From NCBI GenBank assembly GCA_963978895.1, contig OZ022238.1, forward strand, positions 28,466,117 to 28,530,116: DNA of 64,000 bases, written 5' to 3'. The first letter of the stretch is position 1. The number at the start of each line of letters is the position of its first letter. Source of the DNA: Erpobdella octoculata. Its lineage: Eukaryota; Annelida; Clitellata; Hirudinida; Erpobdellidae. Below, one piece after another: positions 1-12,000 of the stretch. A program made the translations under genes and the position numbers. The notes beneath the pieces are model-generated. The model was not told the origin of the DNA and did no database searches. It worked only from the letters and a program-made list of their open reading frames with translations.

Positions 1-95
1 GTCAGCTCATAATTTAATATTTAATTTTTTATTTCCATGATTTCATTTAAGTGTTAGATAATGAATATGTAAAATTTAATATTCACATGTTTCAG

Positions 96-215
96 GTTAG
101 GTTGATCGTCGAGTGGGAACTTCTTGATGAATCAGGAAAAGATATTTTCTGTGTCAAGGTGCCAGCTAACATTGTGGACCATACCCTCAAATTTATACCT
201 AGTGGACAACTTTGA
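96..215 (+). CDS. Candidate terminal exon of an unidentified host gene
   Basis: A 40-codon open stretch starts right after a 3' splice-site-like sequence (CACATGTTTCAG ending at 95) and ends with TGA at 213-215. The translation has the composition of a real globular protein: it begins VRLIVEWELLDESGKDIF and ends KFIPSGQL. The other two forward frames meet stops at once (TTAGG TTGA and TAG). It resembles nothing transposon-encoded in the window. The rest of the gene would lie left of the window, and the product is not recognised. It could also be a chance ORF; the evidence is the clean acceptor and the protein-like composition only. Confidence 0.35.
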   Translation, partial: VRLIVEWELLDESGKDIFCVKVPANIVDHTLKFIPSGQL

Positions 216-1207
216 AGGAAAAATTTTTTATCGAAATATTTTTTACTTTTCTTTTGTCACAAAACCTTTTACAGGATAACGTTAAAAGGTGTACTCCACT
301 TGTTTTGTTTAAATCTTTTTGCACCTATTAGCAAAGCCTTTATGTCAAATACTTAAACATTTTAGTTTCTTTTGTTTGAATTTGAAAGTTAGATTTGTAA
401 GTATTATCAATTGGCTTGAAAGCCACATGTAAACAAATTCTAAGGAAATAGATAATAATAATAATTCCTATATTGAAAATCTTTATTGAATTAGTGGTGT
501 TTTCTAAGAAGGACATGAAGTGTTTTCTTATTTCATTTTGATTTGAACTTTATTAAATCTGAAAAAGCTTAATCTGAAAAATATGTATAGTTAAAAATTC
601 GGAGCATTAATGTGTGTTAAAACTTGTAAAAAAACTCTGCAGTCACAGAATTATAAAAACTCAGCAACATCATGGCACGTTATTGCGGCTTTTTCCTGGT
701 GGGAGGGTGGCAAAAATAATCGGTTAGTGATACAGCCCAATAAGTACACACAATGAATGAATAATCTGAGCATATTGTCATTTACATATGTTTATGATTT
801 TATTTATTCAAACAAAAATCTTAAGACTTTATTAAAATTCATAAAAAATAAATATCTTTCCTTCGAACTACCAAAATCATTAATAACTGGCGTTGGTCTC
901 CACATCAGCTTCTGAGGTATTTTTAAACTAGCTTGTAACAAGCTGCTTGTGCAGCTAAACCTTTGTTCGTTTTCAACTGACGTCACTGCCGATGTCAGGG
1001 TAGATATGGAATATTATGATGGGCAAGATTGAAAGTTGATAAAGTTGTAAGATAGCCCCCGAGTGGCAAATTTTTAGAAAAATCTATAATATAGTAGCCC
1101 CCGTCACTCACTCACTGATTCTGTCACGCTTACGTAATTAGTCGTATAGCTACTATATTATCGAAGATATTTCTATTAGTATTCAGTAGTTATTAAATAC
1201 AATTTTT
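216..1207. other. AT-rich non-coding stretch
   Basis: No convincing coding region, RNA gene or mobile-element terminus was seen here. If 96-215 is a terminal exon, the proximal part would be its 3' UTR, but no obvious poly(A) signal lies within the first 100 bases. Confidence 0.4.
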
Positions 1208-1284
1208 TATCATATATATGATATATATATATATATATATAAATATATATATATCAAATTATATATATATATAAATTATACGCC

Positions 1285-1318
<34 letters not shown>

Positions 1319-1345
1319 TATATTATATTATATATTATATATAAA
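1208..1345. repeat. (TA)n-rich low-complexity block
   Basis: Imperfect alternating TA runs with TATATTATA variants. It abuts the left copy of the duplicated LTR-like sequence beginning at 1364. Confidence 0.85.
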
Positions 1346-1363
1346 ATTTTTTTATTATGGTTA

Positions 1364-1600
1364 TATGGATTTTAATAATTGAAAAATAAAGTAATATATA
1401 AATTGTCACGATATCACCAAATCGTATACCGGGCTCAATAGAATGGTTTTGCAGTTTTATTGGAAATTAATAAATGAAGCTTTGTCACGGCTATTTATAC
1501 CTTCAAATCTCTATTAATAAAATAAATCATTAATGTCCCTAATAAATGTAAGATTTATCAATAGGAAGTTGATTATCAAACCAGTGATTTTACGTTATTA
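1364..1600 (-). repeat. LTR-like direct repeat, left copy
   Basis: Nearly identical to 3851-4089. On the minus strand it has TATAAATAG and AATAAA signals in LTR order. The homology starts at TATGGATTTTAATAATTG and stops at about 1600, where a primer-binding-like sequence belonging to a related element follows. Confidence 0.7.
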
Positions 1601-1759
1601 TCCCACTTCTGACACCAGTTGTTGTAATATCGATAACTATACTAAGGTTCTTTAGAAATGGTCCAAAATTTATTAGAAGAAATACACACTTAATCAAAAA
1701 CTTGTGTCTTAGTAACTGTAATTAAGACTGGTTGATTGAAGTTATGTAATCGCTCAACT

Positions 1760-3721
1760 CTATTTATTATTATTTTTACCAACCACTGTGGTACATGCCA
1801 CTATGTGATCGATTGGGCCGCATACCGCAATTTCATCACCTTTTGTTATTTGCTTGTCGCATTCTGTCACATTCATAACTCTGACTGGCACGTAGCTACC
1901 TGACTCCGTTCGTACCAGTGTTTTTCCGATCATTAATCCATGTTTGTCAACTCCGTTCAGGGGCTCCATGAACCCAACAACTCTTAAGTTTTTCTCTATT
2001 CTTGCCCAAACCAAAGATTCCGACTGAGCAGGAACAATGATGCTCTTTGTTACCAATACTCGCTTTACCGAATTTGTTTCGCCTTTATAGCAAACAGGTA
2101 TTTCCATATTTCCCTGTCTGAATGTTCCCATTTTTAAGTCCACTGCAAACCCCTGAATTCTCATAAAGTCAAGCCCAAGTAGGCATTCTTCTTCTATATC
2201 AGCAACCAGAAACTGGTGCTGAAAAGTCTTATTTCCCAGCCTTATTTCAGTTTGAATTTTACCAACTACTGGAACAAGCTCTCCTGTTGCAGTCTTTAAA
2301 CGGATGTGTTTTCCACTTTGTAAAACCTCTCCTTTCGCCAAACAAGGTTTTATGATTGAACAAGAAGCTCCCGTATCAATAATAAACTTACAGTTTCTCA
2401 TTCCTAATCTACCTTCCACAAATAAACTAGTTCCTTTTCCAAGAACCGCAACTGGCACAACTCTGCCAGGCAAATTATCTTTTACCTTCACAGAATCTGA
2501 TTTTTTCTTGTTGGATTGGGCCTTTATGGGGTTTCCTTGTTTGACATCATTACGCCTACAGTGATCCATTTTCTCCTGTTGCCTGGGTCTAAACATCTGA
2601 ATTATACAGTCTTTTTGTATATGTCCCGGTCTTCCACAACTCCAGCAGCGTGGTGAGTTATTCCCTTTCCAGTTAATTCTCTCCTTAATAACTCTCCGGA
2701 CTCGATCATCCAGTTCATCTTCGTCCTCGCTTCCCAATTTTCTTACGTGACGAGACCTATCAGATGGCTCCACAGAGGCTTCATAATTTATTGAAAATGC
2801 CAAAGCTTCGCTGGGACTAGCTACGCGGGCAACCCTAAGAGCCTTTTGGGTTTCAGAGTTCTTCAAGGCCGCTATGAATCTATCCGTAATAATTGTGTTG
2901 AGGACATTTCGAGGGCACACGGGGTATCCCAGATTAGCAAGCCGTTCAATATCCGCTTCCAGCTGTTGCATGCTTTCTTCGGGTTTCTGGCGTCGACTCT
3001 CGAGTTGAGCTCGAAAAATTTCGGGTGCGTGTTGATTACCGAATCTGTTCTCGAGAACCTTCACGATCGCATCGTAATTATCTCTATCTACAATAAGCTC
3101 GAGAAGCTGTAAAGCTTCTCCCCTCAAGGAAAATACCAGATTTTCTGCCTTCTGATGGCTGGTTAACCGGTTATTTTTCCTGGCAGCAATTTCAAATTGA
3201 GCTTTGTAGACCGACCATGACACAGTGCCATCAAAAGCCGGGGTCTTGACATGCTCAACAGAATGAATTCTTTCTTGGGCTTGGCAACCAGTCTGTCCCT
3301 GTTTGACCAGATTGTTCAATTTTATCTCCAGGTTGCTCTCGATTCTCTTCTCGATTTTCTTGGTATTCTCTTCTACCAATTTTTCCAGGTTATTAACTTT
3401 TTTCTCCACATCTGTTAATCTAAACTGACCTTCAAGAATGGAATTTTTTATTTCTTCCATAACGGCTTTGGTTTCTTTTTGCGCTGCTCTGTTTTCTTTC
3501 TGTGCTGCTCTGTTTTCCTCTTTCATCTTGTTCAGAAAATTTGTTAATTCCTCATCCATATCAAATTCGAAATCGTCTGCATCCAGACCTTGGCTTTCTA
3601 ATGTCATTCGGAGCCGATCCACGAGCTCAGACTTTTTTCCTTTGTCATTGAGTTCTCGTTTTTTTAGTTCCCGCCTCAACTCAAACAGGGAGAGTTCTTC
3701 CAATAATTTGTGATGAACCAT
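1760..3721 (-). CDS. Gag-protease polyprotein with N-terminal SAP domain
   Basis: This ORF encodes 653 residues. Residues about 8-45 form a SAP-type DNA-binding motif (LSLFELRRELKKRELNDKGK). Residues about 60-125 are a charged coiled coil containing a short tandem duplication (EENRAAQKENRAAQKE). Residues about 155-300 resemble a retrotransposon capsid-like Gag (FDGTVSWSVYKAQFE, AENLVFSLRGEA). A CCHC zinc knuckle (CWSCGRPGHIQKDC) follows near residue 360. An aspartic protease has active-site DTGA near residue 460 and LLGLDFM downstream. It ends at TAA without reaching a reverse transcriptase. The start is the ATG at 3719-3721, about 10 bp after the primer-binding-like site. A SAP domain ahead of Gag is known in some arthropod retroelements; its role in chromatin or DNA binding is inferred. 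The frame is intact, so the copy is young or still selected. Confidence 0.9.
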   Translation of the reverse strand: MVHHKLLEELSLFELRRELKKRELNDKGKKSELVDRLRMTLESQGLDADDFEFDMDEELTNFLNKMKEENRAAQKENRAAQKETKAVMEEIKNSILEGQFRLTDVEKKVNNLEKLVEENTKKIEKRIESNLEIKLNNLVKQGQTGCQAQERIHSVEHVKTPAFDGTVSWSVYKAQFEIAARKNNRLTSHQKAENLVFSLRGEALQLLELIVDRDNYDAIVKVLENRFGNQHAPEIFRAQLESRRQKPEESMQQLEADIERLANLGYPVCPRNVLNTIITDRFIAALKNSETQKALRVARVASPSEALAFSINYEASVEPSDRSRHVRKLGSEDEDELDDRVRRVIKERINWKGNNSPRCWSCGRPGHIQKDCIIQMFRPRQQEKMDHCRRNDVKQGNPIKAQSNKKKSDSVKVKDNLPGRVVPVAVLGKGTSLFVEGRLGMRNCKFIIDTGASCSIIKPCLAKGEVLQSGKHIRLKTATGELVPVVGKIQTEIRLGNKTFQHQFLVADIEEECLLGLDFMRIQGFAVDLKMGTFRQGNMEIPVCYKGETNSVKRVLVTKSIIVPAQSESLVWARIEKNLRVVGFMEPLNGVDKHGLMIGKTLVRTESGSYVPVRVMNVTECDKQITKGDEIAVCGPIDHIVACTTVVGKNNNK

Positions 3722-3730
3722 TTTTATTTA

Positions 3731-3747
3731 TCCCACTTCTGACACCA
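3731..3747 (-). promoter_or_regulatory. Primer-binding-site-like sequence
   Basis: The minus strand reads TGGTGTCAGAAGTGGGA directly after the LTR terminus ...CGTAACAT and 10 bp before the Gag ATG. This is the position and TGG start expected of a tRNA primer site. The tRNA is not identified. The same motif recurs at 1601-1617. Confidence 0.6.
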
Positions 3748-3805
3748 ATGTTACGATATCACCAAATCGTATACCGGGCTCAATAGAATGGTTTTGCAGT
3801 TTTAT

Positions 3806-3806
<1 letters not shown>

Positions 3807-3852
<46 letters not shown>
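3807..3852. repeat. (TA)n microsatellite inside the LTR region
   Basis: About 45 bp of alternating TA separates a truncated LTR 3' end from a full-length LTR-like copy. Confidence 0.9.
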
Positions 3853-3855
<3 letters not shown>

Positions 3856-4089
3856 ATTTTAATAATTGAAAAATAAAGTAATATATAAATTGTCACGATA
3901 TCACCAAATCGTATACCGGGCTCAATAGAATGGTTTTGCAGTTTTATTGGAAATTAATAAATGAAGCTTTGTCACGGCTATTTATACCTTCAAATCTCTA
4001 TTAATAAAATAAATCATTAATGTCCCTAATAAATGTAAGGTTTATCAATAGGAAGTTGATTATCAAACCAGTGATTTTACATTATTATA
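3851..4089 (-). repeat. LTR-like direct repeat, right copy
   Basis: Near-identical partner of 1364-1600. Beyond it, the sequence TATATAAAATTTTTTTATTATGG at about 4121-4143 repeats what precedes the left copy, so the duplication involves flanking DNA as well. Confidence 0.7.
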
Positions 4090-4189
4090 TATATTAGTTT
4101 TGTTTTCTTTAAATTTGCTTATATATAAAATTTTTTTATTATGGTTATCAAATGCCATTTTGTTTTTGTTGACTATTTTTATAATAACG

Positions 4190-4720
4190 GGCGCCGTATT
4201 TTAAAACTTCCGTCATTTTTGACGGGCTATCTCTAGTTAATAATAATAAAATTTTGTAATCTGAGCTGAAAAGTATGTACAACCAAAACTACGGTTGTCG
4301 CGTATAACAGCTGGATGAAAGTTGTGGCGAGTCTCTCTCACGTCAACTAAGCACGCACGCAATTGCTCGATATGACCAGGGCTTAAAAAAACTTTAAAAA
4401 TGGCAAAATCTGTGTCAAAAAAGCGGAGGATCAGTTATTGGGTCGAGTATAGATGGTAAACCCGCTACAACTTGCTATGTTTTATGCTTAAAGACATTGT
4501 TGCCATTTACTCTTGCAACAAATTGATTGTCCTAATGAAATAGCAGTGCTACAAAGAAGTGGTTCTATTTCTACATAACTTGCCAATCCACATTATAGCA
4601 TTAGCAGTAGATAATGCCGCTACTACCTGGCATTATTTTTTGTCTGTTGATTAACGTCTTTTTCCGCAACCTGGCATTATCGATTTTTACTTTATTTTAT
4701 ATCTTCCTGTAGTTCTTTTA
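4190..4720. other. Non-coding stretch with a dispersed-repeat end
   Basis: The left part (about 4190-4237, ending GACGGGCTATCTCTAGT) is the inverted form of a repeat seen at 7748-7870 and 37440-37560. Nothing else interpretable was found up to the CT-rich tract. Confidence 0.4.
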
Positions 4721-4919
4721 CTTGTGTTTCTCTTCCTCTTCCTAGTGAAACGCACGTTCTCTTTGATTCTCTTTTTCTTTTTTCTGTTGCTTTCTCTCAT
4801 TCATCCTCTCTATCTTTTTTCTGTTTGTCTGTCTGTCTTTCTCTTTCCCTCTCTCTTTCTTTCTCGCACACGATCTCTCTTTCTCTCTTACACAGACGCG
4901 CTCTCTTTGTGGCTCTCTT

Positions 4920-5010
<91 letters not shown>

Positions 5011-5015
5011 ATCAT
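4720..5015. repeat. (CT)n microsatellite and pyrimidine-rich tract
   Basis: A pyrimidine-rich lead-in is followed by an uninterrupted CT run at about 4923-5003. The apparent Ser-Leu and Arg-Glu proteins on the two strands are artefacts of this run. Confidence 0.95.
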
Positions 5016-5890
5016 AGCTTCTGATATTTTTGCAAGATAATATAGATATTACTGCAGAATCAATTGAGCATGCCTTATTTAGATGTCTATCGACAGTGCG
5101 GTGAAAGTAAACCAAGAACAGCGATAAAATTTTAGTCTGAAAACGAAGTCATGTTATTAAACTAAAATGAATGTAGTGACAAAAATTGGGCGTGGGTAGC
5201 ATTAATTGCACGGCGCCTCTGGTTTTTCTGTAAAAATAGCCCCAGGAGTGGATGAAGTTAGAAGAAGTGCGCCGTAGCCTGGAAGTCTAATACTTTATAA
5301 AAAAAATTGACAATGGCGTTCATTCTCAAACTTTAAAAAAATTTAACCTAAGATGTTTTATTTCAGCGATAAAGGTTGCATAAATCGGAGGAGACCAAAT
5401 CATTAAAACTTCCACGTGCATTTAGTAGATTTGAACCATAGGCGTAGACTTCGGGGGCCCCCGGACCAAATTTCTCCCCCTCCCGGGAAAAAAGTCTGCC
5501 TTCCGGGAAAAGTGTATGCCCCCCGGAAAATTAAGAATATTGCATTTTTAATAATTTATGGGTGTGTAAATCTGTATTATTTTCCTGTTCATGTGCAAGC
5601 CAAAAAAAGGCAAATTACAAAGAAACAGACAAGGTTAAATGTTGTTATTTTAATGAACAGTCATCAAGAAATTGCGAAAGAAATTGATATTAACATTTTA
5701 ATCAATGACTTCATTAAAAATAACATTAGTAGCACTTTTATAAAAAGATCCTGTTGAATAACATGTCTGCAGCTGCTTTTCTTAGATTTCATTTAAATCC
5801 TTATGGTCAGCAATTTATAATAGAATCATTTGACAGAAAAGTTGCTCGGAGTCGGAGTCTTTGAGTTTTGCCTCTTCCCCCCACCCTTCT
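5016..5890. other. Non-coding stretch with G/C-rich patch
   Basis: A CCGGGAAAA-type motif is repeated at 5440-5530 and again at 5891. A short ORF at 5416-5757 shows no recognisable motif and I do not call it a gene. Confidence 0.4.
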
Positions 5891-6780
<890 letters not shown>

Positions 6781-7217
6781 TATATATATATAAAAATGAA
6801 TGTTTGTATGTATATATGTATATCCTTTATGCATTGCTACACCATTCATCCGATCGTAATGAAATTTTCACACAACCTTGAGAGTCATGGGGAATCAAAT
6901 ATAGAGAAAAAAAATTGAAATCAGTCACAAATGAGCGGAGCGTGTGAGTGAGCGGGAACTATATATATATCCACATACATATACATACATAAATGAGCAA
7001 AAACGGGAACGGGAAGCCAACTGAGAGCGAAAGATAGAGCGGGGAAGCGAAAGCGACCGGGAGCTGGAAAACGACGGAGAGCGGGAAAGCAACCGGGAGC
7101 GGAAAAGCGACAGGGAACGCGACGGGAACGGGAAAGCGGAAAAGGAAACGGGAGCGAAAGAGACAAACATTAGAAAAACCTCTAAAAACCCCGGGCAACA
7201 CGGGTGCCCCCGCTAGT
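6781..7217 (+). mobile_element. Helitron-like non-autonomous repeat (Lep1-like layout)
   Basis: It starts in TATATATATA, carries the conserved block ACCATTCATCCGATCGTAAT followed by GAAATTTTCACAC, then a (TA)n interruption. A purine-rich run of GCGGGAACGGGAAAGCGA-type units follows (about 7000-7160). It ends GGGCAACACGGGTGCCCCCGCTAGT, a short hairpin followed by CTAGT. The same parts recur at 59160-59300, 59690-59880 and 60683-60885. A degenerate block plus terminal hairpin plus CTAGT resembles Helitron/Lep1-type elements; assignment rests on layout only. Confidence 0.5.
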
Positions 7218-7747
7218 GTCGTTATAAATAAAAATATGGTTAAAAAACTTGCATACTTTTAAATTGAATTGAGAATATAACAATTGAAATTTAATGTTTT
7301 TTTGTTAGAAATAAGTTTCAAAACTAAAACTAAAATTATTAATAAATATTAACGAAAATCGCAACGAAAACTGTAATTATTAAAAATTCGAAATTAAAAA
7401 TGGAACTGTAATAATAATTTTCGATTCAATACGAAACTGAAACTAAAATTATTTTTGAAACTAAATAATCCTGATCTGAGCTCGATGCTTGATTTACCAA
7501 TAACTGCAGAATTGCAGAGTAATAAACTGTGTATCAGCGTTGGTCCAAACTTTTTCTTACCAAAATACAAACAGCGAACTTGTGGAGCTTTACCCTATTA
7601 GTCGTATTGATACAATGTTGATTCCCTCACAGCTGTCTACAACAAAGTTATTATTATTTATTACACACACACAAATTCCATCCACTGCATTTTGGACACC
7701 TTTTTTTTACTAATCCTGTATTTACCCCTGCAATATTATTAAATGAC
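7218..7747. other. Non-coding stretch with ACTAAAA-type simple sequence
   Basis: The region 7310-7460 is rich in imperfect GAAACTAAAACTAAAATTATT units. No gene seen. Confidence 0.4.
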
Positions 7748-7870
7748 TAGAATAGCCCGTTAAAATAAACGGATTTTTTAAAATCTCATATAGTATTTTT
7801 CGATTGCAGCGTCACCTCTTTTGATCTTTAGGACCGACAGTGTACAACTGCATAATAACTTTTATTACAC
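7748..7870 (+). repeat. Dispersed repeat, AGCCCGT family
   Basis: It begins ACTAGAATAGCCCGTTAAAA and shares the order of motifs with 37440-37560: AGCCCGT, GGATTTTTT, GCAGCGTCACC or GTAGCGCCA, and ACAGTGTACAACTGC. An inverted fragment is at 4190-4237. Probably the end of a mobile element. Confidence 0.5.
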
Positions 7871-8378
7871 GCCTGCGCGCACTAATTTGATCAACTGCAG
7901 CGTGCTGACCACCGCGGCGGCCGCGTTATACAAAATTGCTAACATACATACATAAAAAATTCTGTATGTAGATTAATCCCCTTTGTACCCAGTGGGGTTT
8001 CAAAAATTCCTGGTGGGGGACAGTGGCGGATTTAGGTCTTATGGCGTGGGGGGTGCGAACAGAATTTCAGGAGGCGCCACCGAATTTTAAGATACTAATG
8101 TTTAGTATAGTATTTTTTACTAGCGAGTGAAGTGGCGTGCGGTCTCCCAAGTTGAACTTTGAAATTTTGCGATAAAAAACACAAATACGTGCAAAGTTTG
8201 ATTTTCTCAGAAAACAACAGGACTCAACTCGAAAATAAGAACAATCTGAGGAGAGTTAAGTTCCATTTTGATTTCATTTCACTTTTAAACTCAACTCGGT
8301 TGTTTATCAGCTCTCGGCGTGCAAGTCTAAATTATCGTTCGTAAAATCTTGCTGTATCTAATCAAAACCAACATAATT

Positions 8379-9011
8379 ATGGCTAAGTCAATTTCTCCCG
8401 AAATGCTTGAATCTATTTTGACTCGAGTAACGGAAAAATTCACTGAATCTATGAACGCAGTCGTTAACCAGCTTGCGAAGTCCTTCATGGATGTTGTTTC
8501 GGTTCAACTAAACGAGATCGGCCAGCGAATGGCCCGCTTAGAAAGCAAGCTTAACGAAGATAAAACTTCTGTTTCTTCTCTTGAAGTCCAAACTCAGAAG
8601 CTAGTTGAAGCAACTTCTAAAGCAATTCTTGTTACGGATAAAGAAAGAGAAGATATTAAAATAAGAGCCAACAATGTTATTATTACTGGATTGCCTACGC
8701 CTACTGACTCAAAAATTACTGATCAAAAACTTGTCGAAACTTTCTGCGAAGAAGCCCTCACTGTTAAACCTCGCATACTCAAAACTCGCAGACTAGGAAA
8801 AGACAATGTCAAAATCTGTGTCACGCTAAACAGTCCTGATGATGTAAAAGATCTTCTCTCTTCTGCGGTCATACTTAGAAGCTCTTCTGAAGTCAAATTT
8901 CGCCAAGTTTACATAAACAGGGATTTAACTCGTATTCAAGCAGAGGAGGCCTACAAAAGGCGGTGTGCTAAAAGAGAATCTCGACAGCCTTTTCCATCTG
9001 CATCCTCCTGA
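8379..9011 (+). CDS. LINE ORF1 protein (coiled coil plus RRM-like domain)
   Basis: This ORF encodes 210 residues from the ATG at 8379 (MAKSISPEMLES). Residues about 5-90 form an amphipathic coiled coil (heptads around FTESMNAVVNQLAKSF). Residues about 100-195 resemble the RRM-like nucleic-acid-binding domain of LINE ORF1 proteins, with the strand motif RANNVIITGLP and the RFRQVYINRDLT-like strand KFRQVYINRDLT. The likely role is RNA binding and particle assembly with ORF2. The frame is intact. It overlaps by 47 nt the upstream extension of the ORF2 frame, which is in the +1 frame, so ORF2 may be reached by frameshift or reinitiation. Confidence 0.85.
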   Translation: MAKSISPEMLESILTRVTEKFTESMNAVVNQLAKSFMDVVSVQLNEIGQRMARLESKLNEDKTSVSSLEVQTQKLVEATSKAILVTDKEREDIKIRANNVIITGLPTPTDSKITDQKLVETFCEEALTVKPRILKTRRLGKDNVKICVTLNSPDDVKDLLSSAVILRSSSEVKFRQVYINRDLTRIQAEEAYKRRCAKRESRQPFPSASS

Positions 9012-9039
9012 AAAGTCTACAACTTTAACACCAACAAAT

Positions 9040-12000
9040 ATGACAAGTCTGCATAACGAGTTAGGAGAAATGAAGGAAGTCTTTTGTTTATTTGACAGAC
9101 ACATTGATCCAGATCAGCATTTTTTATATCAATTTTACGATCCAGTTACATATTTAACACCAGATAATCTTTCCAATTTAATTAAAAACTCAACTAATAA
9201 GAAATTATCATTCCTTCATGTAAATTGCAGAAGTCTCGTACATAAAGTTCAAGATTTAATCTTACTAATGCACATGTCCTCAGCTAAAATTGTAGCTGTA
9301 ACTGAAACCTGGCTAAATAAAGAAAACTCTGACAGTATATTCATCCCACACTACAATTTTTTTTCAAAACCTCGTGAGGGTAAAAAAGGTGGGGGTGTGG
9401 GTTTTTTCATCGATGCTTCTATCGCCTGCTCCATTTTGGTCCACCAGGACAAAAATTTACTAATCTCCTCATTCGAATCGTTACTGGTTTCCTTTAGTTG
9501 TAATAATAAAAAATTTATTGCTGGGGTGATATATCGACCACCAAACTCAAATTTACAAACTTTTCTTGACGAATTGAATCTTTTATTAACTTCCATTGAT
9601 CACCATAACACTACTATTCTACTGCTGGGTGACTTTAACATAAATTTGTTAGATGAAGTTCATGCTTCTCTTGTTTCTGATTTTTTGAACACATTTGCAT
9701 CTCATTTATTGTTTCCTGCTTTTATAAAACCAACACGGAAAAGTTCTACGACAGCAACAGCAATCGACAATATCTTCACAAACTTCCCTCTTCAAAATAC
9801 GCTCTCAAAGATACTGATTGATGATTTGTCTGACCATTTTCCACTTTACCTTTCTCTTGATCTTGCTTTTCAAATAACCATTTCTAAAGATCAAAAAAAC
9901 TTCAAAAGACAATTTAAAAACAGTAATTTGTTCCATGTTAAATTAACTAACAAAGATTGGACTGAAGTCATTCAACAAGGTGAAAATGGTAAAGTGACAT
10001 CTGCTTATTCATTATTTGTGAAAGAATATCTCCTTGCATATAATTTCTGTTTTCCTCTAGAGAAACCCAGACAGAAAAAAGTAAAATTTGACCATGAATG
10101 GATGAACTTTACACTTTTCAGACACTGCCGTAAAAAGAACATTCTCTATCGTAATTTTTTAAAACACCCATCAGAAGAAAATAGAAGAAAATTCATAACT
10201 TGTCGCAATAAATTTAAATCCTTAAAAACAACCACAATCAAACAACACTACTCTTCTAAATTTGAATCTTATGAAGGTAATATTAATGCAATCTGGAAAT
10301 TGATAAAGACTTTACTAGGCCAATTCAAATCAAAAGAGCATCAGGAAAATTTTCTCACAAATGATGGATCCGAAATAAGTTCACCTTCTCTGATTGCTGA
10401 TATGTTTAACAAGTATTTCTCAAACATTGGGTCAAGCCTTGCAAAACAAATTCACTCTCAGGGTTCTTATTTCACTGACTTCCTCAAGAACCAAGTGGTC
10501 GATTCCATGAATGTCACACCAGTAACATCAACTGAAATCCTCAAAATTGCAAAAAGTTTAAAAACATCTAGAAGTTGTGGTCCAGATGGTATTGATCCTC
10601 TAATAGCAAGTCAATCTATCCAACTAATTGTCTCTCCTCTAACATCTCTGATCAATAGTTCCCTAACATTTGGAATATTTCCTGACCAATTGAAAATTGC
10701 TAAAGTTGTTCCACTTCATAAATCCGGTGAAAAAAATAATGTAACAAATTATCGGCCCATTTCAATATTATCTTATTTTTCCAAATTCTTTGAAAAAGTT
10801 ATGCACACAAGATTATACAGTTACCTATTAAAGTTTTCTCTCCTTTCACCATACCAATATGGATTTAGAAAAAACCACTCCACATACATGCCACTAGTTG
10901 TTCTTCAATCCAAAATCGCTGAAGCTCTAGATCAAGGAAACTTTGGCATTGGCCTATTCCTAGACCTTGCAAAAGCATTTGACACTGTAAATCATGAAAT
11001 ATTATTGAAGAAGCTTGAGTACTATGGAGTCCGGGGAGTTCCTCTTGACTGGTTTCGGGATTACATGAAGAACCGATCACAATATGTCTGCTACAACAAT
11101 GTGTTATCACAATCTTTACCCATCAACTGTGGCGTACCACAGGGCTCTATATTGGGTCCACTCCTATTTATTATATATATCAATGACTTACCTTTAATTT
11201 CTAACCTGTTCAGTTTTTCTTTATTTGCTGATGACACTAGTCTGTTTGCTTCTGGTGACAATTTGAACATTTTATTTGACAGCGTTAATAATGGTCTCAT
11301 ATGTATTTATGATTGGTTTTGTGCCAATAAGCTTTCTTTAAATGTAAAAAAAACCAACTATATCATATTTCATCCAAAGAGTAAATCTATTATTACAAAG
11401 TCATGTCTCAGCATTTCTGGTGTTTCTATTACCCGTGTCACCTCATATAGATTTTTAGGTGTGTTTCTTGATCAACATTTAACATGGACTGATCACATTA
11501 AGCATGTTAAATCTAAAGTTTCTAAGTATATTGGAATTATGTATAGATTACGTCGTTTTATAGACACAAAAACTTGTATTATGTTGTATTATGCATTTGT
11601 CTTTCCCTATATTTCTTACTGCAATATTGTTTGGGCTTCTAATTACCCAACTCGTCTTCTTTCTTTACACATTTTGCTCAAACGACTCATCCGTATTATT
11701 TTTTTTTACATCCTCTTTCTTCTTGTAAGTCAAAATTTACTGAAAATAAGCTTTTAAACATTTATCAAGTCAATCTGTTTCAAATTGGTTCTTTTATGTA
11801 TAAATATTCTAATTCTACTCTACCTCAATCCTTTCATGATTTCTTCTTGAAGTCGTCCGATATTCATACCCATTTTTTGCGATCATCTAATCTTTTCCGT
11901 CCAGAATTTGCAAACACAAGACTAAAAACCTTTTCTATTAAATGTTTAGGTCCGCGTACATATTCAGTCATCCCTATTTCAATACAGTCCTCTGAGTCCT

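Larger units (their letters stand above)
1364..4089 (-). mobile_element. Rearranged LTR retrotransposon (Gag-Pro only), SAP-Gag family
   Basis: Two direct copies of about 237 bp (1364-1600 and 3851-4089) flank a minus-strand Gag-protease ORF. They differ at only a few sites, as expected of LTRs. On the minus strand each contains a TATA-like TATAAATAG (complement at 1491-1499) and an AATAAA, then ends in ATATCGTGACA. A third partial copy of the LTR 3' end lies at 3751-3806, directly upstream of the ORF. It is followed by a primer-binding-like TGGTGTCAGAAGTGGGA (complement 3731-3747). A similar primer-binding-like motif recurs at 1601-1617 beside a different LTR-like end. There is no reverse transcriptase, RNase H or integrase, so the copy is internally deleted or depends on enzymes supplied elsewhere. 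A (TA)n run at 3807-3852 separates the two upstream LTR pieces. The class is probably Ty3/gypsy-like, by Gag and protease style only. Confidence 0.7.

Noticed and set aside
4724..5115. Ser-Leu-rich and Arg-Glu-rich ORFs
   Set aside because: Products of a (CT)n microsatellite read on opposite strands.
6921..7201. Arg/Phe/Ser-rich overlapping ORFs
   Set aside because: Three overlapping frames are open because of the purine-rich GGGAAAGCGA repeat.
9351..9596. Minus-strand ORF within the LINE
   Set aside because: Shadow of ORF2 coding on the opposite strand, like others inside LINE and transposase genes.
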